A stretch of 64,000 nt of DNA from CAWHXG01 sp963833235 (GTDB lineage Bacteria; Pseudomonadota; Alphaproteobacteria; Rhodobacterales; Rhodobacteraceae), in the NCBI GenBank assembly GCA_963833235.1, contig CAWHXG010000003.1, positions 1 through 64,000 on the forward strand. The letters are read 5' to 3'. Under the pieces are notes generated by a model. It was given only the letters and a program-made list of their open reading frames with translations, had not been told where the DNA came from and ran no database searches. Position numbers and translations under genes: made by a program. Positions 35,969 to 48,200 of the stretch are shown piece after piece; the first letter of the stretch is position 1; every line of letters begins with the position of its first letter.

Positions 35969-37641
35969 GACGCGAGCATCGCAGGGGTCAGGTCGAGCCT
36001 GCCGAGCGCCGGCGTGGTCGGCTCGAGCCGCCCGTCCACCAGGCGGTAATGGCGGGTCGCGAGGTCCCGGTATGAGGGTCGGTAGGTGACAAGGACGGTG
36101 ATCACGTCCGGAAGGCGGCGGCGCAGGACGCCCAGAAGCGCGAGATCCGCCTGCCGGTCGAGATAGGAGTTCGCCTCGTCGAAGAGCACGATGTCGGGCT
36201 GCCCGACGAGCCCCGCCACCATCAGCACGCCGTCATGCACCGCGTTGGGCAGGCCGTTGGCCCCGCGCCGGACGGCCGCGGCGGCGTATCCCTCCCGATG
36301 TCCGGCGACGGCGCGGTCGACGCTCATCTCGCGGGCCAGTTCGAGGGCGTCGGCCCCTCGCTGCCCGGGCGCGAAGGCGGTGAGGTTATCGAAGAGGGTG
36401 CCCGGCAGCATCCTGTGATCCGGCGAAAGGACGGCGACGCGCGCGGCGAAATCAGCCGGGTCGAGATCCTCCAGCGCGGTGTCGTTGACGAAGACCTGGC
36501 CGGCGTCGGGCCGTCGGTGCCCCGCGAGAAGCGCGAGAAGGGTCGAGCGACCGGATCCGTCCTCGCCGTCGATGGCGATGCAATCGCCGCGGCGAAGAAT
36601 CAGGTTCACGCCGCTGAGAACCGGCGCGGCGCCGGGCTGCGGCACCCAGCTGACGTCTTCCAGCTCGATCCGGTCGATGCGGTCGACCGGTTGCGTCCCG
36701 CGGCTCAGGATGGGCGCGGCCAGCAGCGCATCGAAATCGCGCGCCGCGCCGCCGATCTCGCGCTCGCCGGCCATCAGCGCCTCCATGCGCAGGGCCGGCT
36801 GAATGATCCGCCCCGTCAGCAGGACCCCCGCCGCAAGGCCGCCAACGGTCATCTGGCCGGTCACGACGAGGTAGGAGCCGAAGCACGCGATCGAGACCGG
36901 TGCCAGGAGGCCGATCGTTCCGGCGAGGCCCTGGGTATAGCTGATCTCGGCCGCTAGATCCCGGGTGATGCCCGCCGATCCGGCCATCAGCCGTTCGTAG
37001 CGGCGCTGCATCGTGGATTCGATCCCCAGTGCGCGGACAGCCTCGATCCCGTCGATGGATTCGGCAAGGAAATCGTGTCGGCGGCGGTCTCGCTCAAGAT
37101 GGCTTTCCTGCAGCCGGTCGATGCGGCGGCGGCGGAGCCAGATCGTGCAGACCGAGATCGCGGTGACGGCGAGCGCGGCGATCCCGAGTGCGGGAGAGAT
37201 GATCGAGATCGCCACAAGGAAGGCGAGGAGGAACGGAAAATCCAGGAGGGCGGAGGCCGCTTCCCCGCCGAAATGACGGCGCAGACGCTCGATGGAGACG
37301 AAACGTTCGGCGACCGGCACGTCGTCGCCCGTCCAGTAGGGATCGGCGCCAGGCGCGAGGATGCGGTGGAGCACGCGTTCGTGGGCGCCGGCTTCGAACC
37401 GGGCAGAGGCCTGTGCGATCAGATAGCCGCGCGAGACGCGGACGAAGAAATCCGCGACGGCCGCCACGATCAGCCCGAAACCGAGGGCGTAGAGCGTCGC
37501 CATGCCGCCCCAGGGGATCACGCGATCGTAGAGGTGCAGAACGACCAGCGGGACCGCCAGGGCGAAGAGGTTGCTCGCCAGCGAGGCGGCTATGATCGTC
37601 GGTCGACGCCTCAAGCGCCGCATCTCGGACTGGAAAGACAT
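35965..37641 (-). CDS. Type I secretion ABC protein with degenerate ATPase motifs
   Basis: 558 aa, PrtD/RsaD-like length without a peptidase-like domain. Six membrane helices (residues ~20-300), then a nucleotide-binding domain with several key changes. Walker A is GEDGSGRST with Arg365 where Lys is expected, the signature is LPNAV (464-468) instead of LSGGQ, and the H-loop His is Tyr520 (VLVTYRP). Walker B IVLFDEA keeps the Glu. Hydrolysis by this half is therefore doubtful. Start chosen at ATG 37641 (MSFQSEMRRL) with AGGGA upstream. First gene after the RTX gene, 90 bp away, overlapping the next ABC gene. Confidence 0.9.
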   Translation of the reverse strand: MSFQSEMRRLRRRPTIIAASLASNLFALAVPLVVLHLYDRVIPWGGMATLYALGFGLIVAAVADFFVRVSRGYLIAQASARFEAGAHERVLHRILAPGADPYWTGDDVPVAERFVSIERLRRHFGGEAASALLDFPFLLAFLVAISIISPALGIAALAVTAISVCTIWLRRRRIDRLQESHLERDRRRHDFLAESIDGIEAVRALGIESTMQRRYERLMAGSAGITRDLAAEISYTQGLAGTIGLLAPVSIACFGSYLVVTGQMTVGGLAAGVLLTGRIIQPALRMEALMAGEREIGGAARDFDALLAAPILSRGTQPVDRIDRIELEDVSWVPQPGAAPVLSGVNLILRRGDCIAIDGEDGSGRSTLLALLAGHRRPDAGQVFVNDTALEDLDPADFAARVAVLSPDHRMLPGTLFDNLTAFAPGQRGADALELAREMSVDRAVAGHREGYAAAAVRRGANGLPNAVHDGVLMVAGLVGQPDIVLFDEANSYLDRQADLALLGVLRRRLPDVITVLVTYRPSYRDLATRHYRLVDGRLEPTTPALGRLDLTPAMLAS

Positions 37642-37731
37642 GACAGATCCCTCGTTTGTCCGCTTCTTAGCCAATCCCGCTTGAATATCTCTTAATGCTG
37701 GCAATTCCGGGGCAGAAGGAGCACAGGCCGG

Positions 37732-39243
37732 TCACCACGTGATCCGCTCGACCCCCGTGAAGTCGACGGTACCGCCATCGTCGAAGGTGATGATACCTGC
37801 CGCGTCATCGGACAGATCGACGGCCTCGCCCGTCGTGCCGGTCGCCGAATGGCCGGCATCGAGGACCGCGGTCCAGCCGTCGCCGGAGATCGTCTGCCCG
37901 GAGATCGTCGCGGCCCCTCCGAAGCCGTCGAGCTGGATGACGTCGGCCCAGCCGCCGCCTTCGCCACCCGAGATGGTATCGGCCCCCTGCGCGGCCTCGA
38001 TATGGAACAGGTCGGATCCTGCACCGCCGTGAAGCTCGTCGTCTCCGGCGCCGCCGCTCAGCACGTCGTCGCCCGTGCCGCCATCGAGCGTGTCGTCGCC
38101 TGCGCCGCCGTGGAGCGTGTCGTCGCCCGTTCCGCCGTCGAGCGTATCGTCGCCCGCGCCGCCGTCGAGGGTGTCGCGACCACGGCCGCCGATCAGAGTG
38201 TCGTTGCCTTCCCCGCCGAAGAGCGTGTCGTTGGCCGAACTCAGGAGAAGCGGCTCGTCGTTGATCGTCGCCTCGATGTTGTCGATGTAGATCTCGATGG
38301 ATCCGGCATCCTGCGGATCGTTACGATCGCTGATGTCGGGCAGGCCGTAGGGCATGCCGAGCCCGAAGCTGTCGATCGTGAACGTTTCGCCGACGGGGAT
38401 CGTCTGCTGGCTGATCGTGTTGCCGTTCACCTCACCTGTCAGGATACGTGTCTCCGCGTCGTAGCTGATGGTGATCGAGCCGGGCGTGTCCGCGGCCGCG
38501 ATCGTCGCGGCGGACCGGCTGGCGTCGACCGATGAGGACGTGTCGCCCGATGCGTACTCGGTCGAGGCACGGAAATCGCCAGAGCCTTGGTCGTTGAAGT
38601 GCACGGCCAGGTAGTTGTTGCCGGGTGTTTGAGTGTTGAAGAAGCCGACCAGCGCCTCGGCACTCGCGCCCCCTGCGACGAAGAAATCGGAGGTGAAGCT
38701 GAAGCTGTCCCGATCCGTGTAGTTCTGGTCCAGCTCCTTCACGTAGAGCGGTTGCTCGCCCTCGTCCTCGCGCGTCTGACTGTCGCTGGGGTTGTGGGAG
38801 ATGGCGTCGAGCGGGTCGGTCAGGTCGCGCGCGAAGATGCCGCCGATCTCGCCTTGGCTGTCCGGATTGCCCGAGGCGAAATTCGTGTCGGCGCTGTACT
38901 GGAAATTGCCCACGCCGGTAGGGGACACATTGCCGATGCCGGTCCAGCCGGGGTCGGCCCCGAACTGGTTGACCGTCTCGCCGACAGCCGGGTCCGCGTC
39001 CTGCGCGTCGCCGACGATCCTGTCGTCGCCAGCACCGCCCTGGACAATGTCGTCCCCGGCCCCGGCAACGATGTCGATCCCCGCGCCATCGGATCTGGCG
39101 TCCACCACGTCGGCGCCGTCCGTCAGGATCAGCCGCTCGATCCCGGAGAACTCGATGGTGCCCGACCCGTCGACGATCGTCCCCGCCTCGTCGCCGGCAT
39201 AGGTGACGGTGACGGGGCCGGTCAGGTCGCTCAGGTCGATCAC
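37732..39243 (-). CDS. Giant RTX protein, C-terminal reading-frame segment with secretion signal
   Basis: The correct frame extends upstream to about 39510 ([20 protein letters not shown]). After a short RTX run comes a ~250-residue island without RTX repeats (38245-39003), then eight or nine nonapeptides and a C-terminal domain of about 90 residues. This ends [24 protein letters not shown] and is likely the uncleaved type I secretion signal. The stop lies 90 bp before the ABC gene start. Confidence 0.85.
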   Translation of the reverse strand: MIDLSDLTGPVTVTYAGDEAGTIVDGSGTIEFSGIERLILTDGADVVDARSDGAGIDIVAGAGDDIVQGGAGDDRIVGDAQDADPAVGETVNQFGADPGWTGIGNVSPTGVGNFQYSADTNFASGNPDSQGEIGGIFARDLTDPLDAISHNPSDSQTREDEGEQPLYVKELDQNYTDRDSFSFTSDFFVAGGASAEALVGFFNTQTPGNNYLAVHFNDQGSGDFRASTEYASGDTSSSVDASRSAATIAAADTPGSITISYDAETRILTGEVNGNTISQQTIPVGETFTIDSFGLGMPYGLPDISDRNDPQDAGSIEIYIDNIEATINDEPLLLSSANDTLFGGEGNDTLIGGRGRDTLDGGAGDDTLDGGTGDDTLHGGAGDDTLDGGTGDDVLSGGAGDDELHGGAGSDLFHIEAAQGADTISGGEGGGWADVIQLDGFGGAATISGQTISGDGWTAVLDAGHSATGTTGEAVDLSDDAAGIITFDDGGTVDFTGVERITW

Positions 39244-42200
39244 GTCGTCATCCGTGCCGCCCTCGCCGCCTTCGATCGTGACGAACTGGAAGCCTTCGGA
39301 GACCCTGAACGTATCGGCGTCGTCCTGCCCGCGAAGCGTTTCATCGCCCCTCCAGGTGTGGATCGTGTCGTTGCCCGCACCGCCGAGGATCAGGTCGTCG
39401 CCCTCGCCGCCGATCAGCTCGTCGTTGCCCGCGCCGCCATCGACCGTGTCGTTTCCGGACCCGGCAACGATCGCATCGTCTCCGGCGCCGCCGAAGATTT
39501 CGATCGCCCTGGTCGGAACCGATCAGGGTGTCGTTACCATCGCGGCCGAATATCACCGCCGCCGTCCCGTCAGGCGCAACGAGCGTATCGGCGCCGCTGC
39601 CGCCCCGAATTACGGTGTATTCGCCATCGGCGAACCGCAGCCGCTCGATACCTGTCAGGGTATCGGTGCCATCGCGCCCCGCCACCGTGTCCTGAACGAT
39701 CAGGTCGCCGCCGTCGAGCGGCGTGAAGCTGTACTCCGCGAAGGTGCCCGCGAAGATCGCGGTGTCCTGACCGCTACCGCCATAGATAAGATCGTCCCCG
39801 GCGCCGCCTTCCAACATGTCGGCGCCATCGCCGCCGAAGATCGTGTCGTCGCCCGTACCGCCTTCCAAAATGTCGGCGCCGGTGCCCCCGTACATGATAT
39901 CGTTCCCCGACCCGCCGAGGAACACGTCGTCGCCCGCGTCGCCGTACATGGTGTCATTCCCGTCGCCGCCATCCAGCCGATCGTTCCCGTCGCCGCCGCC
40001 GAGCACGTCGTCGCCGTCGCCGCCCGATAGGGTATCGTCGCCCTTCCAGCCGAAGACCCTGTCGTTTCCGGCACCGCCCGAGACGACGTCGTTACCTTCG
40101 CCGCCGTAGAGCTTGTCGTCGCCCGTGCCGCCGGTGATCGTGTCGTCGCCGGCGTTTCCTTCCAGTTCGACCTGCGTGGTCGAAGCGCTGGCGTCGAGCG
40201 TGTCGGCGCGGACCGTCCCGTCGAACCGTTCGATGCCAGTAAAGGTGCCCTGCGACGTACCGTCGAAGGATTCGTAGGTTCCCGCCTCGTCGCCCGTGTA
40301 GGTGACCGAAAAACCCTGCGGACCGCCTTGTTCCGACAAAAGGACCCGGTCGAAATCGTCGCCGCCCTCGCCGCCGTGGATATCGGTCCGGTCCTGGCCT
40401 GGCCGGATGTAGAACCAGTCGCGGTCGGCATCGCCATGGAGCGTGTCGTTGCCCGCGCTGCCCCACAGGATGTCGTTGCCGTCGCCGCCGCGGACGAGGT
40501 CGTCGCCACCGCCGGTGCGGATATTGTCGTTCCCTGCGCCTCCGAAGACGACGTCGCCGCCCGTATCGGCCGCCGCATCAGGCGAACCGTAATAGTCGTC
40601 GCCAGCGCCCAGATCAACGGTGTCGCGCCCGATGCCCGAATGCACGGCGTCGTTGCCATCGCCCGCGTCGATCCAGTCGTCGCCCGCACCGTCGAAGATG
40701 CGGTCGTTGCCCGCGCCGCCCAGGATCCGGTCGTCGCCCGCCCCTCCGTGCAACTCGTCGTTACCGGCACCGCCGATCAGAGCGTCATTCCCGTCGCCGC
40801 CGGTCAGCGTGTCGTCGCCGGCCCAGCCGAACATCAGCGCCCCCGACCCGTTGGCAGCGACAAGGCCGTCGGCGCCGTCGGTGCCCTGGCTCAGCGTGTA
40901 CTCGCCGTCGGCGAACTGCAGCCGCTCGATGCGCGAGATCGTGTCGGTGCCGTCGCGGCCGGGGATCGTATCGGTTACGACGAGGTCGCCGCCGACCTGA
41001 TCGAAGGTGTAGTCCGCGAGGTTGCCGGAGAACACGGCGACGTCGTCGCCCTCGCCCCCATCTAGCCGGTCGTCGCCGGTCCCGCCCTCAAGGCGGTCGT
41101 CGCCGGTTCCGCCGTCAAGCCGGTCATCGCCCCCGCCGCCGGAGAGCACGTCGTTCCCGTCCAATCCGCGGATCGTGTCGTTGCCGGCCGACCCGGTGAT
41201 TGTGTCGTCGCCGCTTCCGCCCTCGATCGCGTCGATTCCCAGCAGGTTGACGCCGGTGAAGTCGAATGCGGCGGTGCCGACGGTCGTGATCGACTCGCCC
41301 GAAACGCCGCGGCCGTCGATCTCCTCGATCCCCGAGGCGGCGGAGAAGTCGGACTGGATCTTGAAGGAGCCCGGCCCGCCGGAGAGATACAGCCGGTCGT
41401 AGCCCGAGGTGCCCGAGTTCGGTGATCGTGTTCACACCGCCGCCGCTCAGGTGGTGCATGTTGATGAAATCGGAGCCTTCGCCGCCATCCACGAAGTCGG
41501 AACCCGTGCCGGTCTCGATATAGTCGTCCCCGGCGCCGCCGTAGAGGCTGTCGTTGTCGTTGTCGCCAAAGATGGCGTCGTTGCCGTCGCCCCCGTGGAT
41601 CACATCGTTGCCTGTGGAGCCGCGCAGGGTGTCGTTCCCGGCATCGCCGTAGATCGTGTCGTGCCCGTCCTCGCCATCGATATAGTCGTTCCCATCGCCG
41701 CCGTACGCGAGGTCGTCGCCGCTTTCGGCACGCAGCGTGTCGTTGCCGTCGCCGCCGTCGAGCGTGTCGTTGCCGGCCCCGGCCCACAACTTGTCATCGC
41801 CTGCCTCTCCGTAGAGGGTGTCGTCTCCGTGCCCCCCGTAAAGCGTGTCGTCGCCGTCGCCGCCTTCGAGCCGATCGTTCTGGTCGCCGCCGTCTAGGAT
41901 GTCGTTGCCGTCTCCACCCAGGAGCGTGTCATCGCCAGCCCCGCCCTCTAGCCGGTCGGCGCCGGTGCCGCCGTCGAGCGTATCGTTCGCTCGCCCGCCG
42001 ATCAGCGTGTCATCGCCCTCCTCGCCATAGAGAAGGTCTCCATACATCTCGAACCCGGGCCGAACCGCGTGCGTTTGCCCCGATATGAGCGTATCGTCGC
42101 CCGCGCCGCCGCGCAGGATGTCCTGATCGGCCGTTTCCCAATCGTCGCCGCCGTTGATCGTGTCGTTGCCGTCGCCGCCGTAAAGCTCCTGCGCGCCGTT

Positions 42201-45200
42201 CGCTCCCATCAGATAATCGTTGCCGGCACCGCCCCAAAGCTTGTCCTGGCCAGGATCGTGCCCTCCGGCCCTGTCGGCATAGAGGCGGTCGTCGCCGTCG
42301 CCGCCAAACAGAAGGTCGGTGCCCTTTCCGCCGAAGATGGTGTCGTCACCCGCGGAGCCGATGATATGGTCGTCGCCCGACCGCCCCTCGATATGATCGA
42401 CGCCGACGAGCGTGACATCGGTAAAGTCGAAGGTCACCGCCCCGGAACCGGTGGAGGTGAGATACGCCCCCGGCACGCCCGATCCGTCGATCACCTCGAT
42501 GCCGGAGGCGGAGGAGAAGTCCGACTGGATCTCGAACGAGTTGTCGCTTCCCGTCAGGATCACGCGGTCGATCGCCCCGTCGGTCCCGCTGTCGGTCAGG
42601 ACGTTGGACGGGCCGCCGCCGATGTGGCCCTCCAGGTAGATCGTGTCGGCCCCCTCGCCGCCGTCGACGTGATCGGAGCCCGTTCCCGTGTAGATCGTGT
42701 CGTCCCCCGCGCCGCCGCGCAGGGTGTCGTTGCCCTCGCCGCCGCGGAGGGTGTCGTCTCCGCTGCCCCCGTCGAGGGTGTCGTCCCCCGCTCCGCCTTC
42801 GATCAGGTCGTGGCCCGCCTCGCCGAACAGCGCGTCCGCCGCATCGCCGCCGCGGAGCGTGTCGTCGCCGTCCCGCCCGAACATCAGCGCCCGGGTCCCG
42901 TCCGCCGCGATCAGCGCATCGGCGCCGTCGGTGCCCACGCTCAGGGTGTATTCGCCATTTGCGAAGCGCAGACGCTCGACCCCGGTGAGGGTGTCCGTGC
43001 CGTCGCGCCCGGAGACGGTGTCGCTGACGACCAGCGCGCCATCGCCGACATGGGAGAACGCGTAGTCCTCCAGCGGGCCGGCGAATATCGCAACGTCGTC
43101 TCCGGTGCCGCCGTCGAGCCTGTCGTCGCCCGTGCCGCCGTCCAGTGTGTCGTCCCCCTCTCCGCCTTCGATCCTGTCGTTCCCGCTTCCGCCGAGGATC
43201 TCGTCGTCGCCGGTTCCGCCGTAGAGGAAATCGTGGCCGCCCCGGCCCTCGATCAGATCGTCGCCCGCCTCGCCGACCAGCACGTCCGATCCGGCTGTGC
43301 CGTGGAGGGCATCGTCGTGATGGGAGCCGCGGTGTTCCTCGATGCCGGTGAACGTGTCCCCCGCGGCATCGCCGGTGTTGCGGGCGGAATCCTCGAGGTC
43401 CAGCGTGACCCCGGCATCCGAGCTCCAGTAGCCCGCCTGGTCATACCCCGCGCCGCCGTCGATCCGGTCACCGCCGCCGCCGCCGTCGATGTAGTCGTTG
43501 CCGGCGCCGGCCTCGAGACGGTCAGCACCCGCGCCGCCTTCGAGGCCATCCCCGCCGCTGCCGCCGAAGAGCAGGTCCGCTCCGTCGCCGCCGGTCAGCG
43601 TGTCGTCGCCGTCCCGGCCGAACATCAGCGCCCGGGTTCCGTCCGCCGCGATCAGCGCATCGGCGCCGTCCGTGCCATCGCTCAGGGTGTATTCGCCGTC
43701 CGCGAAGCGCAGACGCTCGACCCCGGTGAGGGCGTCCGTGCCGTCGCGCCCGGAGACGGCGTCGCTGACGACCAGCGCGCCGTCGTCGTCGTGGGAGAAG
43801 GCGTAATCCGAGAGGGGGCCCTCGAAGACCGCGACGTCGTCGCCGGAGCCGCCCTCGAGCGTGTCGTCGCCGGCGCCGCCCTCGAGTGTGTCGTCGTCGG
43901 CACCACCATCGAGCGTGTCGTCTCCCGCGCCAGCGCGCAGCGTGTCGTCCCCCGCGCCGCCGCGGAGGATGTCGTTCCCCGACGTCTCCCAGTTCCATTC
44001 GGAGACGCCGTCCTCCAGCAGGTCGTCGCCGTCGCCCCCCTCCATGACGTCGTCGCCGTCGTTTCCGTGCAAGCGGTCGTCGCCGTCGCCGCCGCGCAGG
44101 ACGTCGTCTCCGGCCTCGCCGTAGATCCAGTCGTCGCCGGCGTCGCCCTCCAGCGTGCCGTCTCCGGCACCGCCCCAGATGGTATCATTGCCGTCGCCGC
44201 CGTGGAACGTGTCCCGCCCGCCGCCGTTCGCAGCGCCGAAGCCGTCGTCGATCGTGTCGTCCCCGTCGCCGCCATGGACCGTGTCGTCGCCCAGCCCGCC
44301 CTCGATGTGGTCGTCGCCGGAGCCGCCCTCGATGCGGTCGTCGCCCGCGCCGCCGCGGAGGGTGTCGTGACCCTCTCCGCCGTAGAGGAGGTCGTTCCCG
44401 TCCTCGCCGAGGAGCGTGTCATGCCCACCCATGCCATGGACGACGTCGTCGCCCGCACCGGCGGAGACGGTGTCGGCTCGCTGGCCCACGCCTGCATCGT
44501 CGGCGAAGATCACGTCGTCGCCGGCGCCGGTGGTGATGGTGTCGGCCCCGCCGAAGCCCAGGGCGAGATGCGGATCGTCGCTGCTCGCCGTCAGCGTGTT
44601 GTAAGCTCCGTTGCCCAGCAGCAGCTCGAATTCGCCGTCTGCGAACCGGAGCCGTTCCACGCCGCTCACGTTGTCCCGTCCGTCGCGCCCCGCGACCCCG
44701 TCGATCACGTCGAAGCCGCCGCTCGGGTTGCCCTCGAAGGTGTAATCGGCGCGATTTCCCGAGAACACGGCGACGTCTTCGCCGCTGCCCCCCAGGATCC
44801 GGTCGTCGCCCGCACCGCCGACGAGCAGGTCGTCGCCCGCTTCGCCGTGCAGCTCGTCATCCCCGTCGCCGCCCGTGAGGGCGTCATGGCCCTCGCCGCC
44901 GCGTAGCTGGTCGGAGCCCGCTCCCCCGAGGAGCGTGTCGTCGCCCGCGCCGCCATGCAGGGCGTCGTCGCCGGCGCCGCCGTCGAGGTGATCGTCGCCG
45001 GCATCGCCCGTCAGGCCGTCGTCGCCGCCATGGCCGAGGAGGGTGTCGTCGCCCTCTCCGCCATGCAGGTGGTTCTCGCCGGCGCCGCCCTCGAGCCGGT
45101 CGTCTCCGGCCTCCCCGCGCAGGAGCGTCCATTCGGCGTCGTCGCCGATGATCGTGTCGTCGTGGCCGGAGCCATGGATCTCCTCGATGCCGATCAGGAA

Positions 45201-48200
45201 CGTCGCCCTCGGCATGGCCGCCGCGCTCGGCCTGACCGTCGGTCAGGTCGATGGACACGCCCTCGTCGCTGAGGGCGTAGCGCGCCACGTCGCGGCCCTC
45301 GCCGCCGTCGAGGATGTCCGCTCCGGCGCCGCCGGTCAGGGTATCGTCGCCGGCGTCGCCACGGAGCGCGTCGTCGCCCGTGCCGCCATCCAGCCCGTCG
45401 TTGCCTTCGCCCCCGGAGAGGTCATCGTTGCCGGCCCCCCCATGAAGATCGTCGTTCCCGGTGCCGCCTTCCAGGGTGTCGTCGCCGTCGTCGCCATGGA
45501 GGACGTCGTCGCCCAAGCCGCCCTCGAGCCGGTCGTCGCCTCCGCCGCCGTAAAGTTCGTCCTTGTGGTCGCCGCCATCGAGATGGTCCCGGCCATCGCC
45601 GCCATGAAGCTTGTCGTCCTGCGCGCCGCCGAGGAGGGTGTCGTGTCCTTCCCCGCCGTAAAGCTCGTCGCGATCGCCGCCGCCTTCGAGCCGGTCGTTC
45701 CCGGCGCCGCCATGCAGTTCGTCGCCCTGGTCGCCGCCGATGAGCGTATCGTCGCCCTCGCCGCCGTCGAGGTGTCCCCGTCCGGGGCCCGCCTCCAGCC
45801 GGTCGTCGCCGCCGAGGCCATGGAGCCGGCGGTGGTGCTCGTCCCCGATCAGGACGTCGTCGTGCTGGGACCCTTCGATCTCCTCGATGCCGACGAGGAC
45901 GTCGCCCTCGGCGTCAGCCTCCGCGCTCGGCAAGGCCGTCTCCGAGATCGATGGTCACGCCTTGCGCGCTGCCTGCATAGGAGGCCGTGTCCTGGCCCCA
46001 GCCGCCGTCGATATGGTCCGCCCCGGCGCCGCCTTCCAGCATGTCGTTGCCGGCGCCGCCGAGGAGCGTGTCGTCGCCCGCCTCGCCGTAGAGCCGGTCG
46101 CGATCGGACCCGCCGGTCACGTGATCGTCGCCGGCGCCGGCCCGGACCTCGTCCTGACGGTGGTCGCCGATGATGACGTCGTCGCCGCCACGGGTGACGA
46201 TCGTGTTGCCGCCGCGGAAGCCGAGCGCCAGGTGATCCCGGTCGTCGGTGGCCGAGAGCGTCTCGTAGCCGTCATGCCCCTGCAGTAGCCGATACTCGCC
46301 GTCGGCGAAGCGCAGGACCTCGACGTCGCGCAGCTCGTCGACCCCGTCGCGACCGGCGATGTTGTCCGTGACGATCAGGGATTCCCGACCGAAACCGCCA
46401 TCGCCCAGGTCGAAGCTGTAATCGGCCAGGTTGCCGGAGAAGATGGCGACATCCTCGCCGTCGCCACCGGAGATCGTGTCGTTCCCGGTTCCGCCGGTCA
46501 GGATGTCGTCGCCCGCGCCGCCTTCTAGGCCGTCGTCGCCGGCCCCGCCCGAGAGGACGTCCCGTCCGCCCGCGCCCCGGATCGTGTCGTCGCCGTCCGA
46601 GCCGGTGATCCGGTCGTCCTCGGAGCCGCCTTCGATGGCGTCGACGTCGGTGAGCGTGACCCCGGTGAAATCGAAGGTCGCGGGACCGTCGGTGGTGATC
46701 ACGTCCTCCTCGGAATCCCTGCCCCTGATCTCCTCGATGCCCGCGGCGGCCGAGAAATCGGACTGGATGACCGCCTCTTCGCGGATCTCGAGGACATCGT
46801 GACCGCTCGTGCCGGTATCGGTGATGACGTTGGTGCCGCCGTGCCCGCTTTCCGGATGCAGCACGATCGTGTCGGACCCGTCGCCGCCATCGACGAAATC
46901 GCTGCCCTTGCCGGTGTGGATCACGTCGTCGCCCGCGCCGCCTTCGAGGTGGTCGTCGTCGTCGCCGCCGATGAGCGTGTCCGACCCGTCGCCGCCGAGG
47001 AGCGTGTCCCTTCCGGTCGCGCCCTCCAGGTAGTCGTCCCCGGCTCCGCCGTCGAGCAGGTCGTCCAGGTCGCCGCCGTGCAGCCAGTCGTCCCCCTCGT
47101 TGCCATGGAGCGTGTCGTGGCCGTACTCGCCACGGATCGCGTCGTTCCCGGCGCCGCCATGGATGACGTCGTCGCCCGCATTGCCGCGCAGATCGTCGTG
47201 GCCATCGCCGCCATGGATGACGTCGTCCTCGTGACCGCCATCGATGAAGTCGTTGCCCTCGCCGCCGTCGATACGATCTTGGCCGCGTCCGCCGGAGATC
47301 GTGTCGGCCCCGGCGCCGCCGAGCAGCACGTCATCGCCGCCACCGCCGGAGATCGCGTCGTCACCATCGCCGCCGCGGATCAGGTCGGCCTCGTCGGCGC
47401 CCCGCAGGTCGTCGGCGCCATCGCCGCCGAACAGGATCTGGCGCATGCCGGGCGTGCCGGTGAAGCTGTCCGCATCGCCTGTGCCGATCAGCAGCTCGTA
47501 CTCGCCGTCGGCGAAGCGCAGACGCTCGATGCCCTGGAGCGTGTCGGTGCCGTCGCGGCCGGGAACGCCATCGGCGACGGTCAACGTGCCGTCGGTCATG
47601 GAGAAGCTGTAATCCTCCATGGGTCCGGAGAAGGCGGCCGCGTCCGTGCCCGCGCCGCCATGGAGGTCGTCGGCGCCGGCGCCGCCCTGCAGGACGTCGT
47701 CGCCCTCGTCGCCGTGGAGCGCGTCGTCGCCGCTCCCTCCTGCGAGCGTGTCGTTCCCCTCGGCGCCGCGGATGGTGTCCGCGCCGGCGCCGCCGGTCAC
47801 GCGGTCGTCGCCCGATCCGGCCGCGATGACGTCGTCTCCCGCGCCGCCCCGGATCTCGTCGCCTTGGTCGCCGCCGTCCATGCCGTCGTCGCCGGCGCCG
47901 CCAAAGGCAATCTGCCGCAGGCCCGCCGTGCCCGCGAGCCCATCCGCCTCGCCCGTGCCGACCAGGAGCTCGAAGTCGCCGTCGGCGAAGCGCAACCGCT
48001 CGATGCTCTGCAGCGTGTCCGTGCCATCGCGGCCGGCGACGCCGTCGGTGATGGTGACGATGCCGTCGCTCATGGAGACGGCATAATCCCCCCTGACGCC
48101 GGAGAACGTCGCGGTGTCCGTGCCCGAGCCGCCGTCGATGGCGTCGTCGCCGGCCCCGCCGGTGATGGCGTCGTCGCCCGAGCCGCCGTCGATGCCGTCG

